NCBI RefSeq assembly: GCF_022829635.1
Contig: NZ_JAKSYO010000088.1
Span: 88,753-152,752 of the forward strand
Length of the DNA: 64,000 nucleotides
Source of the DNA: Methylobacterium sp. E-066
GTDB lineage: Bacteria > Pseudomonadota > Alphaproteobacteria > Rhizobiales > Beijerinckiaceae
Reading direction: 5' to 3'
The position numbers were made by a program, and so were the translations under genes. The notes beneath the pieces were generated by a model. The model saw only the letters and a list, made by a program, of their open reading frames with translations. It was not told the DNA's origin and searched no databases. How positions within the stretch are numbered: position 1 is the stretch's first letter; each line of letters begins with the position of its first letter. Positions 28,753-38,162 of the stretch are shown piece by piece.

Positions 28753-30723
28753 TCAGAACGACGTCACGCGGACGCCGCCGTAGACGGCAAGCCCCGGCCC
28801 CTGGAACCCGGTCGGGTTCTGGTAGCGCTGGTCGAACAGGTTATCGATCCGCCCGAACACCGTCAGGGTCTCGCTCCATGCGTAGTTCACCGAGAGGTTC
28901 ACCAGCGTGAAGCCGGGGGCCTTCAGGCGGGGAACGGAGAAGTCGCGGCTGCCGTCCACGAACGACCCCAGCACGATGAGCGTGCCGGTCATGGTCAAGC
29001 CCGGCATCAGGTTCCAGATCGCGGTCGCGCTGACCTTGTTGCGTGGCCGGCGCAGCAACTCTTGGTGGGCGATCTCGTCCTTCGTCACCGTGGTGGTCCA
29101 GTCGAGCCGCCCACTCCAGAACTCGTTGAAGCGCAGGGCGACGAAGCTTTCGGTGCCGTAGGCGGTCGCCCGGCCGACGTTCACGTTGGTCGAGAAGGTC
29201 GGGTAGTAGGCCGTCTGAATGAGGTTCTTGAAGTCGGTCTGATAGTAGGTCGCACCCACGGTCATGAACCCATCGAACAGCGGCTGCTCGAAGCCGCCGT
29301 CGAACCCGAAGCTTTCCTCCGGCCGCAGGTTCGGGTTCCCGAAGAAGCGGAAACCCGGGTAGTCCTGATAGAGCTGGCTCAGGGTCGGCGGCTTGAAACC
29401 GGTGCCGACGCTGCCCTTCAGGCGGGTCTCGGTGCCGGGCACGATGTAGCTCGGCGCCACCCGGAAGGTGGTCGCGCCGCCGAACTGATCGTTCGCGTCG
29501 TGGCGGATGTTGGCGACCAGCGCAGCTCCCGCGAAGGGCGTCGTCTGAAGCTCGGCGAAGCCCGCGGTGTTGCCGTTGGACCGGTCGATGCCGGTCGTCT
29601 CGAAGCGCTCATCCTCGCGCTGGGCACCGAACAGCACGAGGTTGCCGGGCGAGAATTGCCAGTCGCCGCGGTAATCGAACCGGGTTCGTTCACCGAGGTA
29701 GGTGGTGGGCGTCGGCGGCGCTAGCGGGTCGAGCGGGCCGGCGAACAGGCGGTCGAACTTGGAGTAATTCGCCCCGAAGACGTTGTGGAAGCCCGGCACC
29801 GGCGTCCACTCGGCCTCACCGCGCATGATCAACTGCTGCTGATCGTTGAGGTTACGGTACGGCAGCGGCGCGTACGGGAAGCCGCCGTCGGCCTGATCTA
29901 GATACGCACTATCGGAGAAGCGCAGGACGTAGTTGAGACGGAACTCGTCGGTGAGTTGCGCCCCGAGCTTGGTCGAGACCGTCTTGATGTCGGTGAAGGC
30001 TGTCCGCAGCGGCACGCCGCGGGGCAGCAGCTCGAACGGGGTGATCTGGACGGCGGATTGCCGGATGTGGCCGACCGAGACCGAGTAGTCGAAGATCCCC
30101 TCCGAGCCCGAGATATTGCCGAACTGGTTGAAGGTGCCGAACGAGCCGCCCTCGACGGTCGCCGTTGCCCGAGCCGGCCCTTCGCCACGCTTGGTCACGA
30201 CGGAGATGACGCCGCCGATGGCGTCGGCTCCGTAGAGGCCGCTCTGCGGCCCGCGCAACACCTCGATCCGCGAAAGGTCGTAGGTCTGCAACTGGCTGAA
30301 GTCGAAGGCGCGGTTTGGGGTCGAGGGGTCGTTGACGTCGATACCGTCGATCTGGACCTTCACGTGGTTCGAGTTGGTTCCGCGGATGAAGACCGAAGTT
30401 TGACCGCCGGCGCCGCCGGTCTGCACGACGTTGAGGCCGGGCACCTGCTGGAGGGCATCCGGCACCGTCCGGCGCTGCTGCTCCTGTAGCAGGCGGTCGG
30501 TGAGCACGGTGACACTCGATCCCGTGTTGGCGATCGGCGTCGGCACGCCGGTGGCTGAGACCGAGATCTCGGACAGGGAGACCGCGGCCTGTGCGCCTCC
30601 CTGAATATCGGCGAACGGCGCAGCGACCTGCTGCGCGAGGGCGGGAATGGAGACGAGCAGCGCGGATACGGCGCAGGACAGCGCTAGGCTGCGCCGAAGC
30701 GCGGAGGGGACGGAACAGGACAC
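28753..30723 (-). CDS. btuB: TonB-dependent corrinoid receptor (BtuB-like)
   Basis: A 656-residue outer-membrane receptor. Signal peptide of about 30 residues ends ALAQQ. The TonB box region is SLSEISVSATG, and the plug domain (about 45-165) contains VPDALQQVPGLNV, FIRGTNSNHVKVQIDGIDV and LSRIEVLRGPQSGLYG. The barrel ends in an aromatic residue (VRVTSF). Plug wording is BtuB-typical, and a cobalamin riboswitch lies in its leader. Start is GTG at 30723 with GAGG upstream. It heads an operon reaching to 24559. Confidence 0.92.
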   Translation of the reverse strand: MSCSVPSALRRSLALSCAVSALLVSIPALAQQVAAPFADIQGGAQAAVSLSEISVSATGVPTPIANTGSSVTVLTDRLLQEQQRRTVPDALQQVPGLNVVQTGGAGGQTSVFIRGTNSNHVKVQIDGIDVNDPSTPNRAFDFSQLQTYDLSRIEVLRGPQSGLYGADAIGGVISVVTKRGEGPARATATVEGGSFGTFNQFGNISGSEGIFDYSVSVGHIRQSAVQITPFELLPRGVPLRTAFTDIKTVSTKLGAQLTDEFRLNYVLRFSDSAYLDQADGGFPYAPLPYRNLNDQQQLIMRGEAEWTPVPGFHNVFGANYSKFDRLFAGPLDPLAPPTPTTYLGERTRFDYRGDWQFSPGNLVLFGAQREDERFETTGIDRSNGNTAGFAELQTTPFAGAALVANIRHDANDQFGGATTFRVAPSYIVPGTETRLKGSVGTGFKPPTLSQLYQDYPGFRFFGNPNLRPEESFGFDGGFEQPLFDGFMTVGATYYQTDFKNLIQTAYYPTFSTNVNVGRATAYGTESFVALRFNEFWSGRLDWTTTVTKDEIAHQELLRRPRNKVSATAIWNLMPGLTMTGTLIVLGSFVDGSRDFSVPRLKAPGFTLVNLSVNYAWSETLTVFGRIDNLFDQRYQNPTGFQGPGLAVYGGVRVTSF

Positions 30724-30856
30724 GGGACGGCCTCGGGGGACGGCTGTGGCACGTCACCGCGAACGAGGCCTCGGCGGCCGCGTCCTCAAGGGAACCACGG
30801 CGCCGCGACACCTCCCAGGACACCCCGCCCGGCAAGCTCCGCGTGTGACCACGGCT

Positions 30857-31016
30857 GACGGCAGGTCTCCTGGCTCGCGGGTCGTCGCCCTCTCATCGTC
30901 TTCCCGGGCGAGGCCGCCCAGTGACGTCGTGATGAAGGACTCGCCGCTTACAGTTGCGGGGGCAGCCGCGGCATCGGCCGAGCCCTCACGGGCGTGACCT
31001 CACCGCGTTCCCTTTT
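30857..31016 (-). promoter_or_regulatory. Cobalamin (adenosylcobalamin) riboswitch
   Basis: Read on the minus strand, the leader of the BtuB-like gene shows in order AAGGGAACGCGGTG, then GCTGCCCCCGCAACTGTAAG, then GTCACTGGG and CCGGGAAGACGATG, and finally the B12 box GAGCCAGGAGACCTGCC at about 30861-30877. These are the conserved blocks of the cobalamin riboswitch in the right order and spacing. High adenosylcobalamin should lower expression of the receptor operon. It lies 134 bases before the GTG start, so control is probably at ribosome access or via a structure in that spacer. Confidence 0.95.
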
Positions 31017-31418
31017 GATCCCCGAGGGGAACCGTCTTCTCCACGCTAGATGGAGCATTCCTAATCCGTCAACGCAGGTGCGCACGTTCCTGTGGTGTGT
31101 GCTTTTCCAGCCTCGTTCCACAATCCACCAGTCTGTTCGACGAATGGATTGTGTCGGAAGCGGAACGTCCGCTTCCAAATGGAAGGCCAAAGTCTGGTTC
31201 CCACGCTTAGCGGCCGGTTGAGCCGGTGCGATTTTAGTGTGGGCAACGGAGCGACCGGCGGTAGTTCGCTATGGGTGCGCCTTTCTCAGACCGGCGCTTG
31301 CGGTTGCTTGCGACCCAACCTTGCCGGCCGCAGCGGTCTGCCGGGTGCCCAAAAGCAGTCGTTCGTCCTGCCCCTTTCAACGGTACCGCGCCCGTCTTCG
31401 TGCATGGGTACGACCAGG
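31017..31418. other. Intergenic region with palindrome
   Basis: About 400 bases upstream of the riboswitch, presumably holding its promoter. A perfect palindrome, GGAAGCGG-AACGT-CCGCTTCC, spans 31156-31176. Just before it CACAATCCA and TGGATTGTG are inverted around a loop (about 31121-31153). They may be operator sites or parts of a small repeat. No gene is supported. Confidence 0.5.
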
Positions 31419-32378
31419 TCAGTGCTCGTGCTGATGCTCGCCCGCGTTCGGAACCTGTGCCGTGATGCCTTCCACGGTGAACGCCACCGGAACCGTTCCG
31501 GCTGTCTCGAAGGTCAGCGTGCCATCCACCGTGTCGCCTTTCATCAGCGGCTGTTTCAGGTCGGTGAACATCAGGTGGTAGCCGCCGGGCTTGAGCGTCA
31601 CGGTCTCCCCGGGCTTGATCACGAGGCCACCTTCGACGGGGGCCATCTTCATCACGCCGCCGTCCATCGACATGGAATGCACCTCGCCGCGGTTCGCCCT
31701 CTCAAGGGAGGCTCCAGTGAGTTTGTCCGGCTCGGTTCCGGTGTTGGTGATGCTAAGATAGCCGCCGGCCACCTTGGCGCCGTTCGGCGTGGCGCGCGCC
31801 CATGGGGCCTGAATGGACAGGGTGCCGGCCCTGATCGCGGTCACCGCCGGAGCGGCCGTTCGTGCGGCGACGATACGAACCCCGGGGGCGGGCTGCTTCA
31901 GGTCTCGGGTGGATGTCCCCGCCGTAGGGATCTCGCTCCAGCTCTGGCTGCCCGCCTCGCAGTCTTGCTGCACCGGAAAATAGACGGTCTGGCCGGGCGT
32001 AAAGGCGTCCGAGACACGCGCGAAGAACGTGAACTCGTCCACTTGGTCGTCGGGCAGGCTGCCGCCGGCCCAGGTGATGCTCTTCACCCCTTCCGAGATC
32101 GCCCCGTGGTAGTAGGGATAGGCCTTGGCGTAGGCGCCCTTGGTGGTCGTCACCCGCCAGCCGGGCTTGGGCATCGGCTTGGCGCCGACGACCCCCTCCG
32201 GGATGGTAACGCTGACCTGGGTGGTCGATGACCCGGCGCAGCCGTGGGTGATCTGAACGACACCGCGGTAGGCGGCATCCGGAGTGGCTTCCTTGTGCTC
32301 CAGCACGGCGTGCGCCCAGGCCCCCGTCACCGGAAGGACGAGGAAACCTGCGAGCGTGAGGCGGAGGGTAATGGGCAT
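31419..32378 (-). CDS. YcnI-like (DUF1775) and PCu(A)C copper chaperone fusion
   Basis: A 319-residue exported protein. After a signal peptide (residues ~1-22, ending GAWA) the mature protein starts with HAVLEHKEATPDAAYRG, the YcnI/DUF1775 domain whose N-terminal His and conserved Glu/Trp bind copper. A PCu(A)C domain follows from about residue 190, with the Met/His motif HSMSMDGGVMKMAP and later GGYHLMF. The His-rich tail GEHQHEH may add metal ligands. It delivers periplasmic copper, typically to cytochrome oxidase. It is grouped with a TonB receptor and a DUF2946-like gene, consistent with copper uptake. Confidence 0.92.
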   Translation of the reverse strand: MPITLRLTLAGFLVLPVTGAWAHAVLEHKEATPDAAYRGVVQITHGCAGSSTTQVSVTIPEGVVGAKPMPKPGWRVTTTKGAYAKAYPYYHGAISEGVKSITWAGGSLPDDQVDEFTFFARVSDAFTPGQTVYFPVQQDCEAGSQSWSEIPTAGTSTRDLKQPAPGVRIVAARTAAPAVTAIRAGTLSIQAPWARATPNGAKVAGGYLSITNTGTEPDKLTGASLERANRGEVHSMSMDGGVMKMAPVEGGLVIKPGETVTLKPGGYHLMFTDLKQPLMKGDTVDGTLTFETAGTVPVAFTVEGITAQVPNAGEHQHEH

Positions 32379-32484
32379 GCTTTGCCTCTAAGAGTGATCG
32401 CGTGATGTAGAGACCGGGTCGCCGACACGCCCCCGGCCCCGATGGAGCCGCGGTCGCCGCGGCGACCGCAGGATCGGCGCGGGT

Positions 32485-34635
32485 TCAGAACGAGGCGCGG
32501 ATGCCGCCGAACACGCTGCGGCCGTTGCCGGGATAGAAGGCGGCGAGCGCGCCCGCCCCGCCGGCGGTGGCCGCCGCGTTGGTCACGACGGAAATGTCCG
32601 AGATGTAGCGCGCGTTCGTGAGGTTGCGGGCGTCCACGAACAGCGACACTCCGTTCTTGAAGTCTATGCCGGTCTGCACGTTGAACAGCGCGTAGCCCGG
32701 CACCTGCAAGGTGTTGGCGTGGTCGGCGAAGGCGCCCTGTGGCACCCAGTCGAGCGATGGCGAGAGGTAGAACCCGCTCGGATGGGCATAGCTCAGGATC
32801 GTGCGCAGGACGTCCGTCGGGATGCCGGCGATGCGGTTGTTGCCGAACACCGGATCGCCGACGAAGCGGAAGTCGTTGTGTGTCCAGATCTGCGTCACGG
32901 TCAGGGTGTCGCCCACGCCGGTGAGATCGCGCACCACATCGAGCGAGACCGCCGCCTCGACGCCCTGGTGGACCGAGCGCGGCGTGTTGAAGGTAGCCGC
33001 CGGGATGTTGAGGCCCGGGTTGATCGAGAAGTTGATCAGCTCGTTGTGAATGTCGGCCCGGTAGAGGGTCACGTCGAAGCCGATGCGGTCGATCTTGCCG
33101 CGGGCTCCGGTCTCGTAGGTCACGGCGCGTTGGGCCCGTAGGGGCACGAAGGTGGTGCTCAGGGTGTTCTGCTGCACGAGGTCGGAGAAGTCCGGCACGT
33201 CGCGCGAGCGGGTCACGTCGCCGAACACCTGCACGTCCGGCAGCGGTTGCCACAGCAGGCCGATCTTCGGGTTGATGCCGTCGTAGGTCGTGTTGCCGAA
33301 CTGGGCGACGGGGCTGGCCGCCAGGCCGCCCTTGTTGCTGTAGGTGCGGTTCGAGGAGAACGCCTTGGCGCCAGCCATCAGCGCCACGTCGGGCAGGAAC
33401 CAGAAACGGTTCTCGCCGTAGGCCTCGTAGTTCGAGGCGCTCTGCAGGCTATTGAGCGTCTGCGTGCCTCGCTGACCGCGGACGTTGACGAACTGCAGCG
33501 CCGAGTTCTCGCCGGCGAAGGCGCGCAGGCCCAGGATCGTGTCGTTGCGGAAGCCGCCGACGTCGAAGGTGCCGGCCCAGTGCGGGCTGATCCCGTAGGT
33601 CCAGCCGTCCTGGTCGATCGCCTGGAAGATCGGGTGGTACAGGCTCTTGTGGATCGCCCAGGTGTCGATGTCGAGCTTGCCCACGTCGAGCAGGAACGAG
33701 GTGCGGTTGGCGATCCGCTCGGTCTCGACCTTGCGCGATTGGTTGCCGGTGATGGCGGTGGGGTTGGCCAGTGTCGGGGTGAGGAAACTCTGACCGAGCG
33801 TCAGCGTGCCGGGCAGCTTCTGGTCGGTGATGTAGACGCCCGCGTAGAAGCGCGTCTCGATGCCCGGGGCGATCTGGTAGCCGACGTTGGCGTTGAAGTT
33901 CTTCGTCGCCTGCGCCTCGTGAGCGCGGTACCCATCCGAATTGGTGATCGTGGCGTTGACGAGCACGTCGAGGGGCCCGTCGATGCGAGAGACCTGAGCC
34001 TGCTCGCGGATCGTGCCGAAGCTGCCGCCGTCGATGCGCAGGATATTGGGGGCGAAGGCCGTGTAGGCGGTTGGCGTGACGAAGTTGACCGCGCCGCCAA
34101 GGGTTGTGGCACCGAAGGTCAAAGCGTTGCCACCCTTGTAGACCTCGACCGAACGCAGGGCGAGGGGGTCGATCTGATAGAAGTCGCCGCTGCCATCGGC
34201 GAGGTTGATCGGGATGCCGTCCTGCAGCAGTTCGAGCCCGCGCAGGTGGAAGCCGCGGCTGATCCCCGAGCCGCGGATGGAGAGGCGCAACTCCTGGCCG
34301 TAGCGCTCCTGGACGTAGACCCCAGGGGTATCCTTGAGCACGTCGCGGATCGTGTTGGCGTAGCGGTTCTGAAAGTCTTTGGCGTCGACGAACGCGACGG
34401 ACCCGACGGTCGCGTTCACCGCGGCGCGCTGGCGGTCGACGCTTGGCACGGTGATCGAGCCGGCGCTCTCGCCCGCCCGCGGTGAGGTGCCGACACTCGG
34501 CGTAGCGGCCCCTGCGACGCTGAGTTCTGGCAGGGTGACGGCTTGGGAGGCTGCGGTCTGGGCGAAGGCCGACGTGCAGGCGAGCAGCGTCAGCAACAGG
34601 GCGGCGCAAAGCTCGACCCGTGGAAAGCGGTACAT
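32485..34635 (-). CDS. TonB-dependent receptor, probably copper
   Basis: A 716-residue outer-membrane receptor with a signal peptide ending AFAQ, a TonB-box-like VTLPELSVAG, and a plug domain with IRDVLKDTPGVYVQERYGQE, LSIRGSGISRGFHLRGLELL and GATTLGGAVNFVTPTAY. The barrel ends in FGGIRASF. The plug resembles FecA/OprC-type receptors. Placement between a copper chaperone fusion and a DUF2946-like protein suggests copper or a copper chelate as substrate. The substrate is an inference from context. Confidence 0.88.
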   Translation of the reverse strand: MYRFPRVELCAALLLTLLACTSAFAQTAASQAVTLPELSVAGAATPSVGTSPRAGESAGSITVPSVDRQRAAVNATVGSVAFVDAKDFQNRYANTIRDVLKDTPGVYVQERYGQELRLSIRGSGISRGFHLRGLELLQDGIPINLADGSGDFYQIDPLALRSVEVYKGGNALTFGATTLGGAVNFVTPTAYTAFAPNILRIDGGSFGTIREQAQVSRIDGPLDVLVNATITNSDGYRAHEAQATKNFNANVGYQIAPGIETRFYAGVYITDQKLPGTLTLGQSFLTPTLANPTAITGNQSRKVETERIANRTSFLLDVGKLDIDTWAIHKSLYHPIFQAIDQDGWTYGISPHWAGTFDVGGFRNDTILGLRAFAGENSALQFVNVRGQRGTQTLNSLQSASNYEAYGENRFWFLPDVALMAGAKAFSSNRTYSNKGGLAASPVAQFGNTTYDGINPKIGLLWQPLPDVQVFGDVTRSRDVPDFSDLVQQNTLSTTFVPLRAQRAVTYETGARGKIDRIGFDVTLYRADIHNELINFSINPGLNIPAATFNTPRSVHQGVEAAVSLDVVRDLTGVGDTLTVTQIWTHNDFRFVGDPVFGNNRIAGIPTDVLRTILSYAHPSGFYLSPSLDWVPQGAFADHANTLQVPGYALFNVQTGIDFKNGVSLFVDARNLTNARYISDISVVTNAAATAGGAGALAAFYPGNGRSVFGGIRASF

Positions 34636-34679
34636 GACAGGGATCCGTGGTCTGAGGTGATCGAGAATGGACGATCAGA

Positions 34680-35054
34680 TCAGACGACGGGCGGTGCTCG
34701 GGCGTTGGCTTGGGTACGGGGCGGTGCCCGGGGGGCGGAGACAATTTCGGGGCGCCAGATCACGCTGACGGCGTAGCGCAGCGGCCACGCAATGGTCGCC
34801 GCGATGCCGCGCGGGGTGTCGAGGGCCGGCTGGGTATGGGCCGCTGTGCAGCACGACAGGTGGCAGTGCGGGAGTAGGGGCTGTGCCGGCCCGTCGCCCC
34901 CGCCATCCGTACCCTGCAAACAGATCTGGTGTGCTGTCCCGTCGAAGCTGACGGAGACGATGCCGCCGAGGACGGCCTGCAGCGCGAGCGCGTACAGCGC
35001 GACCACCGCGATGGTCGCGCGGACGGTGGTCCAGCTTGACCGTGGCGCGCGCAT
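34680..35054 (-). CDS. Small membrane protein with Cys/His motif (DUF2946-like)
   Basis: A 124-residue protein with a membrane segment at residues ~10-35 (IAVVALYALALQAVLGGIV), then an extracytoplasmic part with LLPHCHLSCCTAAH and a second hydrophobic stretch. DUF2946-type proteins often accompany copper receptors and PCu(A)C proteins, as here. The frame is open to 35267, but the ATG at 35054 begins the plausible protein. Its stop is 45 bases before the receptor start. It is the presumed first gene of the copper operon. Confidence 0.7.
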   Translation of the reverse strand: MRAPRSSWTTVRATIAVVALYALALQAVLGGIVSVSFDGTAHQICLQGTDGGGDGPAQPLLPHCHLSCCTAAHTQPALDTPRGIAATIAWPLRYAVSVIWRPEIVSAPRAPPRTQANARAPPVV

Positions 35055-35670
35055 CGTATTCGCGTAGAGCTCGTGCACGAACCTCGTCAATCCGCGGGCG
35101 TCGAACGATCGCAGATTTCTGACGGCTGTGTCTTCGATGTAGCTGGGTCGCCCAGAATAGTCGGTCTGTCGAATAGGTCGGAGTGCTTCATTGCGAGATA
35201 GAGCGGTCATTCGCATTGAAGCGCCCGGCGGACGGTGCGCTGTGCCGCCACACGGGACCGCGCACACGCGGCAACGGCCTTAAGCAGACGTCGTCGCCTC
35301 ATCTGATCTCAGATTCATAGAGATGGCGGTGGCCGGGCCGCCACGATCACGCTGATACCAGTTGCAATGGCTTCACATATTGCTCGGCAGTTCGTTGCCC
35401 ACTCGCCACTGAAGCTCGGCCTCGATCTGCGCTCGTACGGTGTCGCGTAGGCAGCCGGAAGCGACCTTCCGCCGCAGAACTGCCGTAGTATAACCGGCGA
35501 AGGGGCGCAGGGTCTGCCAGCGATGCCGCGACATACCGATGATAGAGTGTGTCAGCATATCGGCCCTTTCTTACGGTGCTGCTACGTCACTCATACTGTC
35601 GAGGAAGATGTTCGGTCCTGGCATTGTTCGCTATAGGACCGTCCGCTTTTCTGTCAGGTTTGCTCCGAAT
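35055..35670. other. Intergenic region, low coding content
   Basis: About 615 bases. Apart from a doubtful 61-codon frame at 35373-35558 (separate entry) nothing is supported. It should contain the copper-operon promoter. Confidence 0.4.
35373..35558 (-). CDS. Doubtful small basic protein
   Basis: A 61-residue frame. From the second Met it reads MSRHRWQTLRPFAGYTTAVL and then AQIEAELQWRVGNELPSNM. The composition is plausible but there is no clear ribosome site and no recognised family. It could be the remains of a longer gene. Confidence 0.3.
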   Translation of the reverse strand: MLTHSIIGMSRHRWQTLRPFAGYTTAVLRRKVASGCLRDTVRAQIEAELQWRVGNELPSNM

Positions 35671-36339
35671 CTACTGGCCCGGATCATCGCGTCGCGCGGA
35701 AAGCACGAACATGGGAACGCCACCTGGATAAGGCGCAGAGCGAAACAGGTGCTGCCACGCGACGACCTCCGTGAATCCTGCCGCTTTCAGCAAGTCTTGG
35801 GCATCGACCTCGCGCAGGCCGGCATGGAAGGGAAGCCGTGCGGCGAGATCCCCGGCATAGTCCGAGCGTTCCCCCGGCGCGACCAACCACATCCCATCGG
35901 ACACGACGACACGGCCACCCAGGCGCAGGGTGCGACGGGCGACTTGTAGCGCCTCACCTGGTCGTTCGAGTGTCCAAAGCACGTTGCGGATCGTGACGAT
36001 GTCGGCACTTGCAGGTTCTAACGGGGCGTCCGTGATGAGCGCCTGTACGAACTCGATATTGAGCCCAGCCTTGCCGGCGGCCGCGCGTGCGACGGCAAGC
36101 ATCTGGGCCGAGCCGTCATACGCCCGGACGCGATGGCCAAGGGACGCCGCGGCGAGCGCGCACGCACCCGTTCCGGTCCCGAGATCAACGACGTCCTTGG
36201 GGCCGTCGGCGCAGAACGCCGCCGAGAGGACCTCCGTCCAGTCGTCCGGCGAGCGGACATGCGCTGCGGCGCCGTCGAAGCGGGGCGCGCGGGCGTCCCA
36301 ATAGGCAGTGACACCGTCGGCGACCTCGGATGCACTCAT
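35671..36339 (-). CDS. Class I SAM-dependent methyltransferase
   Basis: A 222-residue methyltransferase. Motif I VVDLGTGTGACALAAASLG binds SAM, with the acidic residue in VRAYDGSAQML. The VTIRNVLWTLERPGEAL segment corresponds to motif III of the UbiE/BioC-like group. Substrate unknown. It lies 21 bases downstream of the ABC ATPase and is co-oriented with the whole metallophore-type uptake cluster, so it may modify the imported chelator. Confidence 0.87.
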   Translation of the reverse strand: MSASEVADGVTAYWDARAPRFDGAAAHVRSPDDWTEVLSAAFCADGPKDVVDLGTGTGACALAAASLGHRVRAYDGSAQMLAVARAAAGKAGLNIEFVQALITDAPLEPASADIVTIRNVLWTLERPGEALQVARRTLRLGGRVVVSDGMWLVAPGERSDYAGDLAARLPFHAGLREVDAQDLLKAAGFTEVVAWQHLFRSAPYPGGVPMFVLSARRDDPGQ

Positions 36340-36360
36340 GATCGTGGCACTCCCCGTCGT

Positions 36361-37125
36361 TCAGTCCAAGCGGTACTCGATGTGCGGCCGGCCGCTGAAC
36401 TCCGAGGCGTGGACCTCGGCGTGCACACCGAAGACCTCCTGGATCAATGCGGCCGTTAGGACCGCCGCAGGCGGCCCGGAGCGAACCAGGCGGCCTTCGT
36501 TCAGGATGGCGACCTCGTCGCAGAACAAGGCGGCCAAGTTCAGATCGTGCAGGGCGACGATGCTGGTGATGCTCAGCCCGCGCACGAGCGATAGGACGTC
36601 GAGCTGATGGCGCACGTCGAGATGGTTGGTCGGCTCGTCGAGAATGAGCTCACTTGGTTCTTGCGCGAGTGCCCGCGCGATCTGCGTCCGTTGGCGCTCG
36701 CCGCCCGACAGGGTCGCCCAGGGTTGGTTGCGTCGGAGGTCCATGCCGACCTGCGCGAGGGCCCGTTCCAGCGCGGCCTCGTCGGCCTCCGTCCAGGGCG
36801 ACAAGGCCCCCCGGTACGGGGTCCGTCCCAGGCGCACGACGTCCTCGACCGTCACGTTCTCCTGCGTGCCGGCGTGTTGCTCGACGGATGCGATGCGCCG
36901 GGCAATGGCCCGGCGCGGGAGATCGCGGATGTTCCCACCATCGAGGGTCACAACGCCGCTTCCTACGTTCCGCAAGCCGCAGAGCAGGCGCAGGAGGCTC
37001 GACTTACCCGAACCGTTCGGACCGACGACGCCGAGCATCCGCCCCGGCGCCGCCGCCAGCGTCACGCCGTCTACGATCATCCTGCCGCCGGCATTCCAAC
37101 GGACGTCCCGTGCCGCGAGCGTCAT
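36361..37125 (-). CDS. ABC transporter ATPase, FecE/FepC family
   Basis: A 254-residue ATPase. Walker A GPNGSGKS, signature LSGGERQR, Walker B LILDEP and the H-loop IVALHDLNLA are all intact. The start overlaps the permease stop (ATGA). The longer frame upstream is a shadow of the permease. It drives import of a siderophore-like or corrinoid-like metal chelate together with the two upstream proteins. Confidence 0.92.
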   Translation of the reverse strand: MTLAARDVRWNAGGRMIVDGVTLAAAPGRMLGVVGPNGSGKSSLLRLLCGLRNVGSGVVTLDGGNIRDLPRRAIARRIASVEQHAGTQENVTVEDVVRLGRTPYRGALSPWTEADEAALERALAQVGMDLRRNQPWATLSGGERQRTQIARALAQEPSELILDEPTNHLDVRHQLDVLSLVRGLSITSIVALHDLNLAALFCDEVAILNEGRLVRSGPPAAVLTAALIQEVFGVHAEVHASEFSGRPHIEYRLD

Positions 37126-38162
37126 GCCCGGCGCCGCGCGCGGGTGAGGATCAGGGCGAAGGCCGGCGCCCCGAACAGGGCCGTGACCACCCCGATCGGC
37201 AGGACCTGACGCGCGATCAGGGTGCGGGACAGGATGTCGGCGACCACCAGGAACGCCGCCCCGGTCACCAGAGCTGCCGGCAGAAGGCGGATATGGCGTG
37301 GACCGACGACGAGGCGGACGGCATGCGGGATCAGCAGGCCGACGAAGCCCACCGCACCCGCGATGCTGACCATGATGGCCGTCATCGCGGCCGTCGTCGC
37401 GAAGAGCACGAGGCGGACCCGGGGAATGGACACGCCGAGCGAGGCCGCGGCATCTTCCCCGAAGGTGAAGGCGTCTAGGGTGCGGGCATGCGCAAGGCAG
37501 ATCGCGAACCCAACGAGCGTCACCGGCGCCGCGAGCCAGACGTCCGGCCAGCGCACACCGCCGAGGCTTCCAAGGAGCCAGAACATCACGCCGCGTGCCT
37601 GCTCGGCGCTGGCGAAGGTCGTCACGATGGTCGCCGTCGCGGCGTTGAAGATCTGGGCGGCCGCGACCCCAGAGAGGATCACCCGCTCGCTGGTACCGCC
37701 GGAGCCGGCCGCAAGCAGGGCGACGGTCAGGATTGCCAGGACCGCGCCGAGGAGAGCGCCGCCCGAGATCCCGAGCGCCGCGCCGCCTAGGCCGAGCACC
37801 ATCACCGCGACGGCGCCCGTGGAGGCCCCGGCCGAGATGCCGAGGAGGTAGGGTTCGGCGAGGGGGTTCCGGAGCAGGGCTTGCAGGATGACGCCGCAAA
37901 CCGCGAGCGTTCCGCCGCAGGAGGCAGCGAACAGGGCGCGGCTGAGCCGGTAGTCGAGCAGCACGCCTTGTTGGATCGGGCTGACCGCATAGCCGAGATC
38001 GAGCGTAGCGTTGCCGAGTGCCCGCATGACGACTGCCAGCGGGATCTGCATCTCGCCGACGGTCATCGCCAGGGCGATGGCCAGGCAGAGCAAGGCCAGC
38101 GAGGCGACGGCGGCGATGGACCACGGTAACCAAGCGGACCCAGTGACTACGACGGCCCTCAC
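37122..38162 (-). CDS. ABC transporter permease, FecCD family
   Basis: A 346-residue permease with about ten membrane segments, containing LLDYRLSRALFAASCGGTLA and LQALLRNPLAEPYLLGISAG near the N-terminal third and AVGFVGLLIPHAVRL near the C-terminus. Start is GTG at 38162, overlapping the TGA of the binding-protein gene (GTGA). The longer open frame upstream is a shadow. It couples to the overlapping ATPase gene. Confidence 0.9.
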   Translation of the reverse strand: MRAVVVTGSAWLPWSIAAVASLALLCLAIALAMTVGEMQIPLAVVMRALGNATLDLGYAVSPIQQGVLLDYRLSRALFAASCGGTLAVCGVILQALLRNPLAEPYLLGISAGASTGAVAVMVLGLGGAALGISGGALLGAVLAILTVALLAAGSGGTSERVILSGVAAAQIFNAATATIVTTFASAEQARGVMFWLLGSLGGVRWPDVWLAAPVTLVGFAICLAHARTLDAFTFGEDAAASLGVSIPRVRLVLFATTAAMTAIMVSIAGAVGFVGLLIPHAVRLVVGPRHIRLLPAALVTGAAFLVVADILSRTLIARQVLPIGVVTALFGAPAFALILTRARRRA

